From positions 1 to 18,239 of the forward strand of contig JAEWCY010000160.1 of assembly GCA_023390395.1 (NCBI GenBank): a stretch of DNA of 18,239 bases, read 5' to 3'. Every line of letters begins with the position of its first letter. Position 1 is the stretch's first letter. Under the pieces are notes generated by a model. The model ran no database searches. It was given only the letters and a program-made list of their open reading frames with translations, and was not told the origin of the DNA. Shown one piece after another: positions 1 through 5,407 of the stretch. Both the position numbers and the translations under genes were made by a program. The stretch comes from Pseudomonadota bacterium (GTDB taxonomy: Bacteria; Desulfobacterota; Desulfovibrionia; Desulfovibrionales; Desulfovibrionaceae).

Positions 1-60
1 CAGGGCCTCGAGCGCCACCTTGGCCTTGAACTCCGCTGAAAACTTCCGTCGCTGGGACAT
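1..60 (-). CDS. IS3-family transposase OrfA, N-terminal fragment (window edge)
   Basis: Read on the minus strand from the ATG at 60-58, the window edge encodes MSQRRKFSAEFKAKVALEAL, the usual opening of IS3-family OrfA (helix-turn-helix DNA-binding subunit of the transposase). OrfA binds the IS ends and is normally joined by -1 frameshifting to OrfB, the DDE catalytic part, which would lie to the left of this window. Only 20 residues are visible, so whether the element is intact cannot be judged. The gene points away from the phage gene that follows, and the IS end lies between the two. Confidence 0.85.
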   Translation of the reverse strand, partial: MSQRRKFSAEFKAKVALEAL

Positions 61-122
61 TGAAAACCGTCCTCCTCGCTTGAGGACTATAGCTTAGCAG
101 GCTGTCCAATTTTCCGCGACCA
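1..122 (-). mobile_element. Terminal part of an IS3-family insertion sequence
   Basis: The bases between the orfA start (60) and about 122 form a leader and terminal repeat of an IS3-type element. Read inward on the minus strand from 122 the sequence begins TGGTCGCGGAAAATTGGACA, which has the 5'-TG end and the GGACAG-type core common in this family. The boundary at 122 is inferred from that TG/CA rule; the other end and the target duplication are outside the window. To the right of 122 an open reading frame continues with no start codon of its own, as expected if the element landed inside a gene. Confidence 0.65.
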
Positions 123-138
123 GCTCAACAATGCCCTT

Positions 139-903
139 TTGCAAGCCAAGATCGCCAAGGCGCAAACGGACTTCATTTCGACATTTGCCCCCATGGTGAA
201 GGATCAAAGCAGTCTGAACATGGTGCGGACGAAATTCATGTCCACCTTCGGCCAGGACATCCCGGCGCAGTTCCACACCTACTACGACGGCCTCGGCCAG
301 GATGCCTTGAAGCTTTCCCTCGGGGCTGCGCAGAATATCCAGTTGCAGCGCAACGACGCCACTGGGGCCGCCGTGGGCGCGCCTACCGGCGTAGACGTGG
401 GACTTTGGAACAACGTCAACATGGCGCGCAACTCCGATGCCCGGGCAGCTGCCGCCGCCGACCGGGCGGCCGGGCTCTACCCTGGGCAGTTGGACCAACA
501 GGCCGCGACGCTGGAGCACACCAGGGCCAGCACCGAGGCGCTGGGGCGGCCGAAACCGCCGCATATTATGAATGTCCATCCCGATCCAATGGGGATGGCT
601 ACTGTTCCCGCGCAATATGACCCCGCAACCGGTCAAATGGTGCCGGTTCCCATCCAGGGGCAAAACGGCACCCCGACAGCGTCGCCGGCTGGCGGCATGA
701 GCGGTGCTCCTGGTGGCCAGATGCCGCAGCAGGGCCAAGCTATGGGACAACAGCCGCAAGGGGTCCCGGCCGGTAACCAGGGGCAACAGCAAGGTCAAGA
801 CCTGTTCCGCAGTCCCACCGACGTCGTGGACGCGTTCAAGGCCGGGAAAATCACTCGCGAGGCTGCGGCGAAAATCCTGCGCGCGAATAGGTGGGCGAAG
901 TAA
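139..903 (+). CDS. Phage virion-associated protein, 5'-truncated by the IS
   Basis: The frame is open from the IS boundary (about 124) to the stop at 901-903. The earliest start-like codon is a TTG at 139 with no convincing SD, so the real N-terminus was probably removed by the insertion. The 254 visible residues fall into three parts: a helical N-terminal portion; a long Gln/Gly/Pro/Ala-rich, probably disordered stretch (about residues 120-220); and a compact C-terminal tail, LFRSPTDVVDAFKAGKITRE, followed by a basic end. This layout (variable low-complexity linker plus short conserved C-terminal helix pair) is common in phage tail or ejection proteins, but I cannot name the family. The next ORF starts on its stop codon (TAATG), as in phage late operons. 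Probably a non-functional remnant. Confidence 0.55.
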   Translation: MQAKIAKAQTDFISTFAPMVKDQSSLNMVRTKFMSTFGQDIPAQFHTYYDGLGQDALKLSLGAAQNIQLQRNDATGAAVGAPTGVDVGLWNNVNMARNSDARAAAAADRAAGLYPGQLDQQAATLEHTRASTEALGRPKPPHIMNVHPDPMGMATVPAQYDPATGQMVPVPIQGQNGTPTASPAGGMSGAPGGQMPQQGQAMGQQPQGVPAGNQGQQQGQDLFRSPTDVVDAFKAGKITREAAAKILRANRWAK

Positions 904-986
904 TGCCGCTTTCCACGGTCAACGACCTTCGGAGCATCACCCCCCATATCGAAGCATTGGCTAGGGCTGACGGATGGAACTTCTAG
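903..986 (+). CDS. Tiny 27-residue ORF coupled to the phage gene
   Basis: The ATG at 903-905 overlaps the stop of the preceding gene (TAATG) and opens a 27-codon frame, MPLSTVNDLRSITPHIEALA then RADGWNF, ending in TAG at 984-986. The overlapping stop/start is the arrangement of translationally coupled phage genes. The product is much shorter than typical virion proteins, so this may be a genuine small phage protein or the surviving 5' end of a longer gene lost by deletion. No domain is recognisable. A terminator follows within 20 bases, which closes the phage transcript. Confidence 0.35.
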   Translation: MPLSTVNDLRSITPHIEALARADGWNF

Positions 987-1000
987 GCCCGGCAGAAGGA

Positions 1001-1035
1001 AAGGCCCCGGCACATCGACCTTGTCGGGGCTTTGC
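1001..1035 (+). terminator. Rho-independent terminator after the phage genes
   Basis: GCCCCG (1004-1009) pairs with CGGGGC (1025-1030) across a 15-base loop, with A residues before and TTTGCTT after the stem. The T tract is short, so strength is uncertain. It follows the last ORF of the phage remnant. Confidence 0.55.
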
Positions 1036-1114
1036 TTGCCGCGCAGCCCGATAAAAACATAGGCACATAACCTGCTCTTTATTCCGGGGTGGCCGGCCCA
1101 AGAAAGGTAACTGT

Positions 1115-2122
1115 ATGAAAAAAATCATTTTTGCCTTTTATCCCTTGTTCGTCCGCTACAACCATGGCGTGGCACTGTTGTCGGCTCTGTGCAAAGCCAG
1201 GGGCATCGACGTCAGCTTGTGTGTCCTCGAGGGCCTTCAGGCCTTCGTGGAGCAGGTACGGCGCGAGAAACCGCAGGTCATTGGGTTTTCCTGCGTGACG
1301 GGCCATGACTATCACGCCTGTCTGCCCTACATCCGCGCCGCCAAAATGATGGGCTGTTTGGTTCTTTTGGGAGGTGTATGGGCCGGCCTCGGCAAACCGG
1401 TTGACCCGGCCGTGGATTTCGTTTGCCGGGGAGACGGAGAGGGACTCCCGGACTTTTTGCTATCCGGGGACACCCGGATTTTCGATGCTCCGCAGGTGTG
1501 CCGGGACATTCATTCCCTTCCCCTACCAGACTATGAGCTCTTCCGGGACATCCCTTTTGAGCGAGGCCTGTCCTATCTCGTGGGGAAGAAAGTGCTCCCG
1601 TACTATTCCAGCCGTGGTTGCAATGGTTCCTGTACATTTTGCCAGATCCGCCACCAGCCCAAGGGGGTGCGGGTCCGGGCCCGGGTCAAGGAGGATTTGG
1701 AACACTTGGCCGAGGTCTACCGACCGGACGTCTTTTTCATCGGAGACGCCAGCCTCCCTTATGGCAACGCGGCGTGGCGCGAGTCCTGGGGAGACTTCCG
1801 ACATCCTTTCGTGGCCTACATCCGTGCGGACATCCGCCCCGAGCATCTTACCTGGCTGATTGACCGGGGCATGATCGGCTGTGCTTTCGGGGTGGAAGCC
1901 GGGGACGAGCAGTATCGAAACGCGGTCCTCAGGAAGAACCTGACCGACGATGCACTTTTTCGGACTGTCGGCATCCTCCGCGACCGAAGCGTGGATTATG
2001 TGGCTTTCTTCATGACCGGGACGCCGGGCGAAACGGAAGCGCACCAGCAGAAGACACTCTCCATGGCCAATGCGCTCGGCGGCAGCTACCTTTGCTTCCA
2101 CTACGAGGATTTGGCGGCGTGA
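1115..2122 (+). CDS. Cobalamin-binding-type radical SAM protein
   Basis: A 335-residue protein. Residues 1-125 look like the Rossmann-type B12-binding domain found before many radical SAM enzymes (VIGFSCVTG near 55-63, LLGGVWAG near 84-91, FVCRGDGEG near 102-110). The radical SAM core starts near 155 and holds the [4Fe-4S] motif CNGSCTFC with Cys169, Cys173 and Cys176 (Cx3Cx2C); FGVEAGDEQYR (258-268) and GTPGETE (302-308) are further family signatures. Such enzymes make a 5'-deoxyadenosyl radical and often carry out methylation or complex rearrangement; the substrate here is unknown. It is short for the class (many are 450 or more residues) and stops just after the barrel, with no C-terminal substrate domain. 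AAAGG lies 8-9 bases before the ATG. It sits alone between terminator-like hairpins next to phage DNA, so it may be cargo (a moron). Confidence 0.85.
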   Translation: MKKIIFAFYPLFVRYNHGVALLSALCKARGIDVSLCVLEGLQAFVEQVRREKPQVIGFSCVTGHDYHACLPYIRAAKMMGCLVLLGGVWAGLGKPVDPAVDFVCRGDGEGLPDFLLSGDTRIFDAPQVCRDIHSLPLPDYELFRDIPFERGLSYLVGKKVLPYYSSRGCNGSCTFCQIRHQPKGVRVRARVKEDLEHLAEVYRPDVFFIGDASLPYGNAAWRESWGDFRHPFVAYIRADIRPEHLTWLIDRGMIGCAFGVEAGDEQYRNAVLRKNLTDDALFRTVGILRDRSVDYVAFFMTGTPGETEAHQQKTLSMANALGGSYLCFHYEDLAA

Positions 2123-2158
2123 CCCTCCGCGTCTGGACTGTGGCCCCGGCGCGGAGGG
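2123..2158 (+). terminator. Strong hairpin directly after the radical SAM stop codon
   Basis: CCCTCCGCG (2123-2131) and CGCGGAGGG (2150-2158) form a perfect 9-bp stem beginning at the base after the TGA. There is no T tract behind it, so it may stabilise the transcript 3' end or act as a weak terminator. Confidence 0.5.
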
Positions 2159-2191
2159 CGTGTCGGGGCCTCGTCAATCCAATCCTAATAA

Positions 2192-2386
2192 TTATTTAAG
2201 GGGACAGTTCTCAATGAGCCCTTCGCATATGATATCGTTTGTACCGAAAGTCGGCGTGTAGCCTGATTGCGATTTTGAGCAATACGCAAATTCCATGCCC
2301 GTAGGGACAACATGTGGGAATCGAGAACCTATTTCGTTGCTTCTTAAATTACGGCGTCCCTTTTTATAAAATGGACAGTTTGTCAT
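2192..2386 (-). CDS. Small four-cysteine protein of unknown function
   Basis: A 64-residue protein beginning MTNCPFYKKGRRNLRSNEIG and ending ENCPLK. The ATG at 2386 has a textbook SD, AGGAGG with a 6-base spacer, and a good sigma-70 promoter lies just upstream, so it is very likely translated. There is no signal peptide or membrane segment. Cys4, Cys36, Cys54 and Cys61, with His25 nearby, could bind zinc or an iron-sulfur cluster, but they do not form a CxxC pair. Charge is positive in the N-terminal third (KKGRRNLR). I do not recognise the family. It is monocistronic, convergent with the radical SAM gene, and lies in AT-richer DNA than its surroundings, which suggests acquired origin. Expect a cytoplasmic metal-binding or regulatory small protein at most. 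Confidence 0.7.
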   Translation of the reverse strand: MTNCPFYKKGRRNLRSNEIGSRFPHVVPTGMEFAYCSKSQSGYTPTFGTNDIICEGLIENCPLK

Positions 2387-2413
2387 AAAGAACCTCCTAA
2401 ATATTTTTCAAAC

Positions 2414-2442
2414 TCTATACATAAGTTTTGAGTACCTTTCAA
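2414..2442 (-). promoter_or_regulatory. Sigma-70-type promoter of the small four-cysteine gene
   Basis: On the minus strand TTGAAA (2442-2437) and TATAGA (2419-2414) are separated by exactly 17 bases. The -10 box lies about 27 bases ahead of the start codon at 2386, giving a short leader that contains the SD. This is one of the cleanest promoters in the window. Confidence 0.65.
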
Positions 2443-2623
2443 ATGCTGTCGCATTTTATTGACGCAAGGTAAAATACACTTATCTGTGTTTGGATTTTTT
2501 GCTCTCTACGCGTTAAACTCTTTCTACGTGAAGATTTTGCAAATATCGTTGTGTTCAATGTATTATCCTGAAAGAAAAGGCCATCATCTATTGCCTGTTT
2601 TTTTTTCTGGCGACACGTAAAAT
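2443..2623. other. AT-rich gap between the small gene and the XRE gene
   Basis: About 180 bases of AT-rich DNA without a supported gene. A nine-base T run at about 2600-2608 follows a weak AGGC/GCCT hairpin on the plus strand, but no plus-strand gene ends there. Nothing else is seen. Confidence 0.4.
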
Positions 2624-2815
2624 TTACCCCTCCTCGAACAAATCCTTCACCCGGCAGCCGAGCGCCCCGGCGATGGTGGCCAGGGTGTTCAACGTACACG
2701 TGCCGACCCGAGAGCCACGGGCGCGCATGATCGTCTGAGGAGAAAGCCCTGTTTTGTCGGCAAGACCTTGGACAGTTTCCCCGATCCGTTCCATTTGTTC
2801 CCGAACTCTGCTCAT
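2624..2815 (-). CDS. Small XRE-family transcriptional repressor
   Basis: A 63-residue protein (70 if started at the ATG at 2836). It is almost entirely one Cro/CI-type helix-turn-helix: VQGLADKTGLSPQTIMRARG covers the two DNA-reading helices, followed by TLNTLATIAGALGCRVKDLF, the usual C-terminal part of the fold. I prefer the ATG at 2815 (MSRVREQ) because GAGAGAG lies about 8 bases before it, whereas the ATG at 2836 has no SD and sits inside the operator arm. The gene diverges from the two-gene unit at 2969-3788 and is separated from it by a 19-bp inverted repeat, so it probably represses itself and its divergent neighbours. With no dimerisation or sensor domain it cannot on its own sense a signal by proteolysis like a full CI repressor. 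Confidence 0.8.
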   Translation of the reverse strand: MSRVREQMERIGETVQGLADKTGLSPQTIMRARGSRVGTCTLNTLATIAGALGCRVKDLFEEG

Positions 2816-2833
2816 GATTTTGTCTCTCTCTTT

Positions 2834-2888
2834 CATGATGATATATTGACATAGCCAAAGAACGAGTCCATATCAATAAATCATCATG
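2834..2888. promoter_or_regulatory. Operator: 19-bp imperfect inverted repeat with overlapping divergent promoters
   Basis: Arms at 2834-2852 and 2870-2888 match as inverted repeats at 17 of 19 positions, with a 17-base spacer centred at 2861. TTGACA (2846-2851) faces right toward the 2969 gene, with weak -10 options at 2869-2876. On the other strand TTGATA (2876-2871) and TATGTC (2853-2848), 17 bases apart, face the XRE gene. Each -35 box therefore lies opposite the other promoter's -10, inside the repeat. XRE dimers binding the two arms is the natural reading. The repeat is seen directly; the promoter calls are inferred. Confidence 0.65.
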
Positions 2889-2903
2889 CACTGAGAAAAA
2901 ACA

Positions 2904-2935
2904 GCCCGGCAAGGAGGTGACGCTCCCGGCCGGGC
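2904..2935 (+). promoter_or_regulatory. Leader hairpin holding a second copy of the SD sequence
   Basis: GCCCGGC (2904-2910) pairs with GCCGGGC (2929-2935), and inside it GGAG (2913-2916) can pair with CTCC (2923-2926). The inner arm contains AAGGAGGT (2911-2918), identical to the true SD at 2955-2962. The CTCC arm could therefore pair with either copy. There is no T tract, so a translational switch or a processing/stability element is more likely than a terminator. Confidence 0.4.
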
Positions 2936-2968
2936 CTGACCACAACCCTACCCCAAGGAGGTAGTGCC

Positions 2969-3424
2969 ATGGCTCTTTTCAGCTTATCCGGTCTGTTTTC
3001 ACGCGGCAAGGGCGAGGCGGCGAGGGCTGACGCCGGGTGCCGATTCCGCACGGCTGACCGGCATTGCCGGGACAAGGATTTCGTCGTCATCCCCCACGGC
3101 GGGACTGTCGGCCATCACGAGAGCGAGGAGGAAAGCTACCGGCGGATGCTTCGGGACTTCCATATTGTCTTTTACCATCGCGATCCGCGCCTTCGCTGCC
3201 GGGTGCAGCTGACGACCGGGAAAAATGACCGCGAGGCAACACCCGAGGAAATGGCGGAAAGACTCGAGCAGCAGCGCCTTGACCTCGATAAGCTCGGGCT
3301 GGTCTATGCCGAGCCCGGCGACCCCGACGCCTTTTGCGTGAAGTGGAAAGAACACCCGGCCATGGGTTGGGCCGAAAAGTTCCTGCGTGACGTGGCCGAG
3401 GGCCGGGAGGTGCGCCATGGCTAA
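2969..3424 (+). CDS. Hypothetical protein of the regulator-controlled two-gene unit
   Basis: A 151-residue protein with an excellent SD (AAGGAGGT, 6 bases before the ATG). I do not recognise a domain. The first 20 residues are weakly hydrophobic and basic (MALFSLSGLFSRGKGEAARA) but not a convincing signal peptide. The rest is soluble and charged, with scattered His and Cys residues (CRFRTADRHC, HHESEEESYRR), an alpha-helical acidic stretch (ATPEEMAERLEQQRLDLDKL) and a Trp-rich tail (VKWKEHPAMGWAEKFLRDVA). Its stop overlaps the next ATG by 8 bases, so the two are co-translated. Placement opposite a small XRE repressor in a phage-rich region suggests an early or accessory phage/mobile-element gene. 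Confidence 0.7.
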   Translation: MALFSLSGLFSRGKGEAARADAGCRFRTADRHCRDKDFVVIPHGGTVGHHESEEESYRRMLRDFHIVFYHRDPRLRCRVQLTTGKNDREATPEEMAERLEQQRLDLDKLGLVYAEPGDPDAFCVKWKEHPAMGWAEKFLRDVAEGREVRHG

Positions 3425-3788
3425 GCCCTCCGACTTCATCCGCGCCGGCATCCCCGTCTCCCACGCCCTAGTGGCCACCAGCAAGCGCCCCGAGGGCATG
3501 AGCAATGCCCAGGTGAAGCGCCGCCTTCAGGAGATCATGGGCATGATCTACACCGCCAAGCTGGAATTTCTCGGCACGGTCCAGGACTTGGCAGACGAAG
3601 CCATGGGCCTTGCCCTGGTGGAGAAGTCCAAGGGCTTTCCCTCGGACGATGAACGGCTTCAGGATGCGGCCTATCGGATCATCCGCCAGGGAGTGGACCA
3701 CGCCAGCAACGGCCTTGATGGCGTAACGGCCGGGATTGAGATTGCGCTTCGGGCTTTTTGCATGGCCCGGGAGGAAGAGCGAGTTTAG
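3417..3788 (+). CDS. Hypothetical helical protein, second gene of the unit
   Basis: A 123-residue protein started at the ATG at 3417, where GGGAGGT lies 5-6 bases upstream; a longer frame from 3387 exists but lacks an SD and lies in the preceding gene. It begins MAKPSDFIRAGIPVSHALVA and is probably all alpha-helical, with amphipathic segments around QVKRRLQEIMGMIYTAKLEF and DAAYRIIRQGVDHASNGLDG. No membrane segment, cysteine motif or known domain is evident. It overlaps its partner by 8 bases, and a terminator follows about 30 bases after the stop. Likely a small cytoplasmic protein of a phage or mobile element; function unknown. Confidence 0.7.
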   Translation: MAKPSDFIRAGIPVSHALVATSKRPEGMSNAQVKRRLQEIMGMIYTAKLEFLGTVQDLADEAMGLALVEKSKGFPSDDERLQDAAYRIIRQGVDHASNGLDGVTAGIEIALRAFCMAREEERV

Positions 3789-3816
3789 GCGTAGAGCCTC
3801 GGCAACCGGATCATGG

Positions 3817-3853
3817 GCGGCCTGCTTCTTCGGAGGTGGGCCGCTTTCCTTTT
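3817..3853 (+). terminator. Rho-independent terminator of the two-gene unit
   Basis: GCGGCC (3817-3822) pairs with GGCCGC (3839-3844) over a 16-base loop, and is followed at once by TTTCCTTTT (3845-3853). It closes the 2969-3788 transcript. Confidence 0.7.
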
Positions 3854-3936
3854 GCCGGGCAAGTGGTAGGGGGCAAGATCTCCGAAGTCAGGAGCCCTAC
3901 CCAAGAAAAACTCGCTAAATGAAAATGATAGAGGGC

Positions 3937-4059
3937 TTAGGGCAAGGCTCTAGCCATCGCCAAGAAGGGAAATGCCCACCATAGATACTTAACTTTCAAC
4001 AGAGTTCCAACAGCAAAGGCAATCCATCCAGCGACCACTAAAGCGTCGAGCTTCATCAT
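3937..4059 (-). CDS. Small 40-residue membrane protein
   Basis: The frame is open further upstream, but the start is best placed at the ATG at 4059, which has AAAGGAGGA with the SD about 7 bases before it. The product begins MMKLDALVVAGWIAFAVGTL and continues LKVKYLWWAFPFLAMARALP. Residues 5-22 form a clear transmembrane helix, and residues 26-37 a second, shorter, Trp-rich hydrophobic segment after the LKVKY turn. It is too short for any enzymatic role; possibilities are a holin-like or type I-toxin-like peptide, or a small membrane regulator. It stands alone on the minus strand between the XRE-linked unit and darTG. A perfect -35-like TTGACA (4185-4180) lies about 120 bases upstream, but I see no good -10 at the right distance. 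Confidence 0.55.
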   Translation of the reverse strand: MMKLDALVVAGWIAFAVGTLLKVKYLWWAFPFLAMARALP

Positions 4060-4408
4060 AACAGTTCCTCCTTTGGGTGCTTTATTTTCACCTTCGAGGC
4101 GACTGCTAGCGATACCTTGCCCACACTTCCGTGCCCTAAGACCTCTAGCAAGAGTTGTAGCTAATACGCATTTGGTTCTTGTCAAGCTCAGGTCCGTTGA
4201 AGAGCGGGGATCAGCCTCGCCTGAAGCTGTCTAATGAGGTCCGCAGCATGGACACTCCCCGCAGGGTAGGCCGATGCCCCCCGCCTATCCCTCAGAGAAC
4301 ATGACCCGGCAGGAGAAGGCCTTCCCCTTGCCTTGGAGACTTTAAGGCCTCGGCTGGACGGACCGCTGGCCGCAATGATAGTCAACGGGAGTGCAGGGGG
4401 GCGAGGGA

Positions 4409-4430
4409 CCGGATAACTTTCCGGATAACT
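4409..4430. repeat. Short tandem duplication
   Basis: CCGGATAACT occurs at 4409-4418 and again at 4421-4430 (12-bp period). It lies in non-coding DNA 330 bases before darT. Confidence 0.6.
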
Positions 4431-4499
4431 GCGAAATTCCGAACACGTTTTAGCGTTGACAATCAGTATGTTGTCGCTTCAATGTGAAGTCCTCTCCCG

Positions 4500-4581
4500 C
4501 CAGTTTTTAGGCTGCCGACCTACCCAGGGAGGATTTTTCTAGCCCTATCCCCAGTAGACCGACCAATTTTAGGCCGCCGAC
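4500..4581. repeat. Pair of 19-20-bp imperfect direct repeats
   Basis: CCAGTTTTTAGGCTGCCGAC (4500-4519) and CCAATTTTAGGCCGCCGAC (4563-4581) differ by two substitutions and one base deletion; the second starts 63 bases after the first. They could be arm-type integrase sites or the footprint of an excised element. Confidence 0.55.
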
Positions 4582-4756
4582 AAGGGCTGTGGCGGTCCAT
4601 CTGGTCCGCTTGACCGGTGGGGCCTTTTATTCTTTCGGACGGCGTCGGTTTAATTCGTATAGCGCGCGGATTATACCCGTGCATAAGCAGCCTGCAATGT
4701 GGTTGGTTTCTGAACTAGATTATTAAGTTTGTTGCCACTCGGTCTGGGGGCTAAAT

Positions 4757-5395
4757 TTGACTACTCCCAAACAGAAGACGAACATTCTCCATTTTACCCA
4801 TCATGAGAACTTGGTCACAATTTTGCATGCAGGAGGACTCACTTGCGATTCGAGCCTTTCCCAAGAGGATTACGTTAATGTAGGTAACCGTCGAATCAAA
4901 GAGCGTCGTGCGCAAAGAGGAGTGCCTACTCCTCCGTTCGGCGTGGTCGCCGACTATGTTCCATTCTACTTTGCACCACGATCGCCAATGCTTTTTTCTA
5001 TTTATAAAGGGAATGTCCCTGGATGCTCTTACACACAAGACCAAGTTGTCTATCTGGTCTCCGATGCGGAAACTGTTGGATCTAAACTTTCTTGGTGCTT
5101 TACAGATAGAAATGCTTCACTTGCATCTGCTTCATTCTTCAACGATTTAAGTTTGTTATCAAACAATCTTGACTGGCCTTTGCTTAAAAGCAACTATTGG
5201 GCCAATACCCCAGACGATGTTGAACGAGTCGAGCGACGCATGGCCGAATTTCTTGCCCATCGGTTTCTCCCCTGGTCCTTCGTTCGCGGAATTGGCGTTT
5301 ACGATGAGAAACATTTGGGGTATGTGAAAAAAGTCTTAAATGACCATGGGGATAAGTCTACCCAAACCAAAATCTTACGTGCTTGGTACTTTTAG
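4757..5395 (+). CDS. darT: DarT toxin: thymidine-specific DNA ADP-ribosyltransferase
   Basis: A 212-residue protein of normal DarT length. Family features in order: LHFTHHENL (11-19) and AGGL (25-28) of the NAD pocket; VNVGNRRIKERR (40-51) with the family arginine; VADYVPFYFAPRSPML (64-79); WCFTDRNA (113-120); and RRMAEFLAH (160-168), in which Glu164 corresponds to the catalytic glutamate of Thermus DarT. DarT transfers ADP-ribose from NAD+ to thymidine in single-stranded DNA, blocking replication; related systems act in phage defence by abortive infection. The start is a TTG, chosen because the family aligns from this point; only a GGGGG stretch precedes it, so low expression of the toxin is plausible. 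The darG SD overlaps the darT stop. GC content is well below that of the right-hand operons, which fits horizontal transfer. Confidence 0.93.
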   Translation: MTTPKQKTNILHFTHHENLVTILHAGGLTCDSSLSQEDYVNVGNRRIKERRAQRGVPTPPFGVVADYVPFYFAPRSPMLFSIYKGNVPGCSYTQDQVVYLVSDAETVGSKLSWCFTDRNASLASASFFNDLSLLSNNLDWPLLKSNYWANTPDDVERVERRMAEFLAHRFLPWSFVRGIGVYDEKHLGYVKKVLNDHGDKSTQTKILRAWYF

Positions 5396-5407
5396 GAGGG
5401 CGAGGCG

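Larger units (their letters stand above)
4060..4756. other. Non-coding stretch before darTG
   Basis: About 700 bases with no frame I can support on either strand; a 65-codon minus-strand frame (4188-4385) has low-complexity composition and no SD. The stretch holds a 12-bp tandem duplication (4409-4430), an isolated promoter-like pair (TTGACA at 4455-4460, TTCAAT 16 bases later) with no gene behind it, and two 19-20-bp direct repeats (4500-4519, 4563-4581). It may be the decayed end of a mobile element. No tRNA or clear attachment site is seen. Confidence 0.4.

Noticed and set aside
2590..2612. Terminator on the plus strand with nine T residues
   Set aside because: Stem is only about 4 bp and no plus-strand gene ends nearby; probably chance in AT-rich DNA.
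2816..2836. Alternative ATG at 2836 for the XRE gene
   Set aside because: No SD, and it falls inside the inverted-repeat arm; the ATG at 2815 has a purine-rich SD. Still possible, so noted in the feature.
2917..2962. 15-codon leader peptide (GTG at 2917) ending in the SD of the 2969 gene
   Set aside because: The only SD-like sequence touches the GTG directly, leaving no spacer, and the frame lies within the hairpin; too weak to call.
4188..4385. 65-codon minus-strand frame
   Set aside because: No SD, low-complexity composition and no recognisable motif.
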